64,000 nt of DNA, from NCBI GenBank assembly GCA_019694455.1, contig JAIBBY010000027.1:1-64000 (forward strand), read 5' to 3'. Of the stretch, positions 62,481-64,000 are shown piece after piece (position 1 is the first letter of the stretch; every line of letters starts with the position of its first letter). The stretch is from Pirellulales bacterium. Its GTDB lineage: Bacteria > Planctomycetota > Planctomycetia > Pirellulales > JAEUIK01. The notes under the pieces are model-generated. The model saw nothing but the letters and a program-made list of their open reading frames with translations, made no database searches and was not told the DNA's origin. The position numbers were made by a program, and so were the translations under genes.

Positions 62481-64000
62481 TTACGCGGCTTCGGAGTCCG
62501 CGTCGGTGTTGTCACCGCTGTTGCCCGTCTGCTCGTCGCTGGCGGTGTGATCGTCGGCTTCCGCGCTGCGGCGCTTTCGACGCGGACGTGGTTCGACGAC
62601 CGTCACCTCTTCCACCCCCTCCCGCGACCAGCCTTGTTTGCTGGCCGCTTGCGGCCCAGCCGCCATTCCATGCCCTACGCGCCGCTCGGCGAATTCGCCG
62701 GCGAACTCCTCGGCCCCCCAGTCGGTGCGCACATGCCAGCGCCTGGTCACATGCGTTGCCACCGGCCGCGCGGGCCGCTCGACACGACGCACGCGAACCT
62801 CCGTCCTTGGCGGCGCGACCTCTTCCACCAAAGGTTCCGCGAATTCCAGTTCGCTCACAGGCGGTGGCGACTCGATCATGCGCGGCGGCCGAGTGACCGG
62901 CGTCACGGGCAAGTCCATCGAAAACGCCCGCGCGTCGTTCTCGCTCCCCGGCAAGGGGCGCACCGGCACGCGTAGGGCGCGGAAAATCCGCTGGATATGG
63001 TCGTGGCAAGTGAACAGCAACAGTTGATGCCCTTCGGCCGCAAAGTCGCGCAGCACCACCGCGGCCGCCTTCGCTCGCGCCGCGTCGAAATTCACCAACA
63101 AATCGTCCATCACCAGCGGCAACCGCACGCCCCGCTTGGCGTAGCTTTTGGCCAAGGCCAGCCGCAGCGCCAAATACAATTGCTCGCGCGTGCCGCGGCT
63201 CAGCACCTCCACCGGCAACGACGTTCCATCGCGGTCGTCCACCCGCAACACGGGCTCGCCCAGCGGCGTCCAGATCCGGCGGTACTTGCCTTCGCTCAAT
63301 TGCTCAAAATACTCGCTCGCCGTGTGCAGCGTCTCGGGCTGCCGTTTGTGCTCGTATTCGCGCCGCAAGCGTTCCAAGATCGACCAGGTGATGGCCAGCA
63401 CCTGCCAGCGCTCCGCCGATCGTCGAATGCGCTCGTCGGCGATGGTCCGGTCCAGTTGCTTGTTCGGCAAGCGTCGATCGGCGACCAGCGTCTTGGCCTG
63501 CGCGCCCAGTTCGCCGCGATGTTCCAACAACTTGCGCGCGCGCTGCTCGCAATGAGCGATCTGCTTGGTCTGTTCTCCTGTTCGCGCGGCAAACACCTCG
63601 TCGCTCGCCACATCCAGGCTGACGGCGCGTAACTCGTCTTCTCGATAGCGCCCGGCCAGCGCCGCCATGATCTCGGCCTGCGCCGATTTGCGATCCGACT
63701 CCAAGGCGAAAATCCGCGATTGAAGTTCCGCCAACCGCCGCAAATCGTCCTCGTTCTCCACGCGGGCACTGTCGAGCAGTTGCCGCCGCTGCCGCTTGAA
63801 CCGGGTGAGCGCCCGCAACAGCTTGCGCTCCCGCTTCCGCAGCGCCAGGCGCTTCGCTTCCAGCGCGTCGCGCTCGACAGCCACCGCCTGTACGTCGGCA
63901 AACGATCGTCGCAGCGCCCCCAGCAGCTCGCTGGCCCTTCGTCCCTCGACCGACAGGCTCGCCAAACTCGCCAGCGGCGTCACGCGCTGCTGAAACTGCG
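62481..64000 (-). CDS. YhaN/SMC-like ATPase, 5' end cut by window
   Basis: The frame stays open to the right edge, so this is the C-terminal part (at least 500 residues). A coiled coil (about 20-200, rich in Arg, Glu and Lys) leads into an ABC-type ATPase lobe. This has the signature LSRGTREQLYLALRLAL (about 275-291), Walker B LVMDDLLVNFD (about 305-315) and the LLLFTCHDHI switch-like motif. It resembles YhaN/AAA_27 and RecN/SbcC-like DNA repair ATPases; the usual partner exonuclease (YhaO/SbcD) would be outside. The C-terminal 140 residues are low complexity. Confidence 0.88.
   Translation of the reverse strand, partial: QFQQRVTPLASLASLSVEGRRASELLGALRRSFADVQAVAVERDALEAKRLALRKRERKLLRALTRFKRQRRQLLDSARVENEDDLRRLAELQSRIFALESDRKSAQAEIMAALAGRYREDELRAVSLDVASDEVFAARTGEQTKQIAHCEQRARKLLEHRGELGAQAKTLVADRRLPNKQLDRTIADERIRRSAERWQVLAITWSILERLRREYEHKRQPETLHTASEYFEQLSEGKYRRIWTPLGEPVLRVDDRDGTSLPVEVLSRGTREQLYLALRLALAKSYAKRGVRLPLVMDDLLVNFDAARAKAAAVVLRDFAAEGHQLLLFTCHDHIQRIFRALRVPVRPLPGSENDARAFSMDLPVTPVTRPPRMIESPPPVSELEFAEPLVEEVAPPRTEVRVRRVERPARPVATHVTRRWHVRTDWGAEEFAGEFAERRVGHGMAAGPQAASKQGWSREGVEEVTVVEPRPRRKRRSAEADDHTASDEQTGNSGDNTDADSEAA

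Overview
The window looks like a chromosomal segment of a planctomycete, most likely of the Pirellulales. Supporting signs are an RTX-type exoprotein with a planctomycete-style N-terminal motif (QLERRDLMA), a PEP-CTERM protein, tetrahydromethanopterin-linked C1 genes (fhcA, fhcB, fhcC, fhcD), a formylglycine-generating enzyme with both catalytic cysteines, several conserved hypothetical proteins of planctomycete character, and high GC with weak operon structure. This is inference from protein character, because there is no rRNA or other taxonomic marker in the window. I see no rRNA, prophage, transposase, integrase or CRISPR array. One tRNA gene, Arg(CCU), is present.

Layout. 1-6.2 kb: the end of an MmgE/PrpD gene, truB, an SRAP (HMCES/YedK-like) peptidase, a small SRPBCC-like protein and topA. 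6.2-9 kb: a promoter plus an intrinsic-terminator-like leader ahead of a membrane-anchored SurA/PpiD-like chaperone. 9-16 kb: a small membrane protein, a PEP-CTERM protein, glgB, a 102-bp tandem repeat array, an RNase HI-like protein lacking catalytic acids, and an RTX-repeat protein. 16-20 kb: a thioester-reductase-like SDR and two stand-alone HHxxxDG acyltransferase/condensation proteins, a possible acyl-modification cluster. 20-27.5 kb: accessory-looking DNA with MOSC, GIY-YIG/DUF4357, a ParE toxin-antitoxin pair bracketed by a 114-bp duplication of the neighbouring gene's 3' end, a redoxin/c-heme/monooxygenase fusion, TetR and MarR regulators, and a hypothetical gene.

27.5-42.6 kb: a four-S1-domain RNA-binding protein, a secreted S9 peptidase, an operon of a coiled-coil membrane protein plus two SPFH proteins, a tandem USP protein divergent from a Ca2+-type P-ATPase, a lipoprotein and a beta-repeat membrane protein. 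42.7-46.5 kb: an MFS transporter, an HAD phosphatase and a class I/II aminotransferase. 46.5-52.4 kb: formylmethanofuran dehydrogenase/hydrolase-type subunits fhcC, fhcA and fhcB, the formyltransferase fhcD, and mobA, in a split arrangement. FhcB keeps N-terminal Fe-S cysteines but appears to lack the tungsten/molybdenum ligand. 52.3-64 kb: a small secreted protein, a FabG-like SDR, a phytoene-desaturase-like oxidoreductase, an orphan FixJ-type regulator next to a formylglycine-generating enzyme, a hot-dog thioesterase whose 3' end runs into the tRNA gene, a DUF4328 protein, a histidine-phosphatase-fold protein, an AI-2E-type permease, a hypothetical membrane protein and the C-terminal part of a YhaN/SMC-like ATPase.

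The most distinctive observations are the fhc cluster with mobA, the reductase-acyltransferase cluster, the SPFH/coiled-coil operon, the duplication around the toxin-antitoxin pair, and the leader terminator ahead of the SurA-like gene. Starts were moved inward from the longest open frame wherever a ribosome binding site or a family motif pointed to a shorter form. All family assignments rest on motif recognition by eye; no database search was possible.
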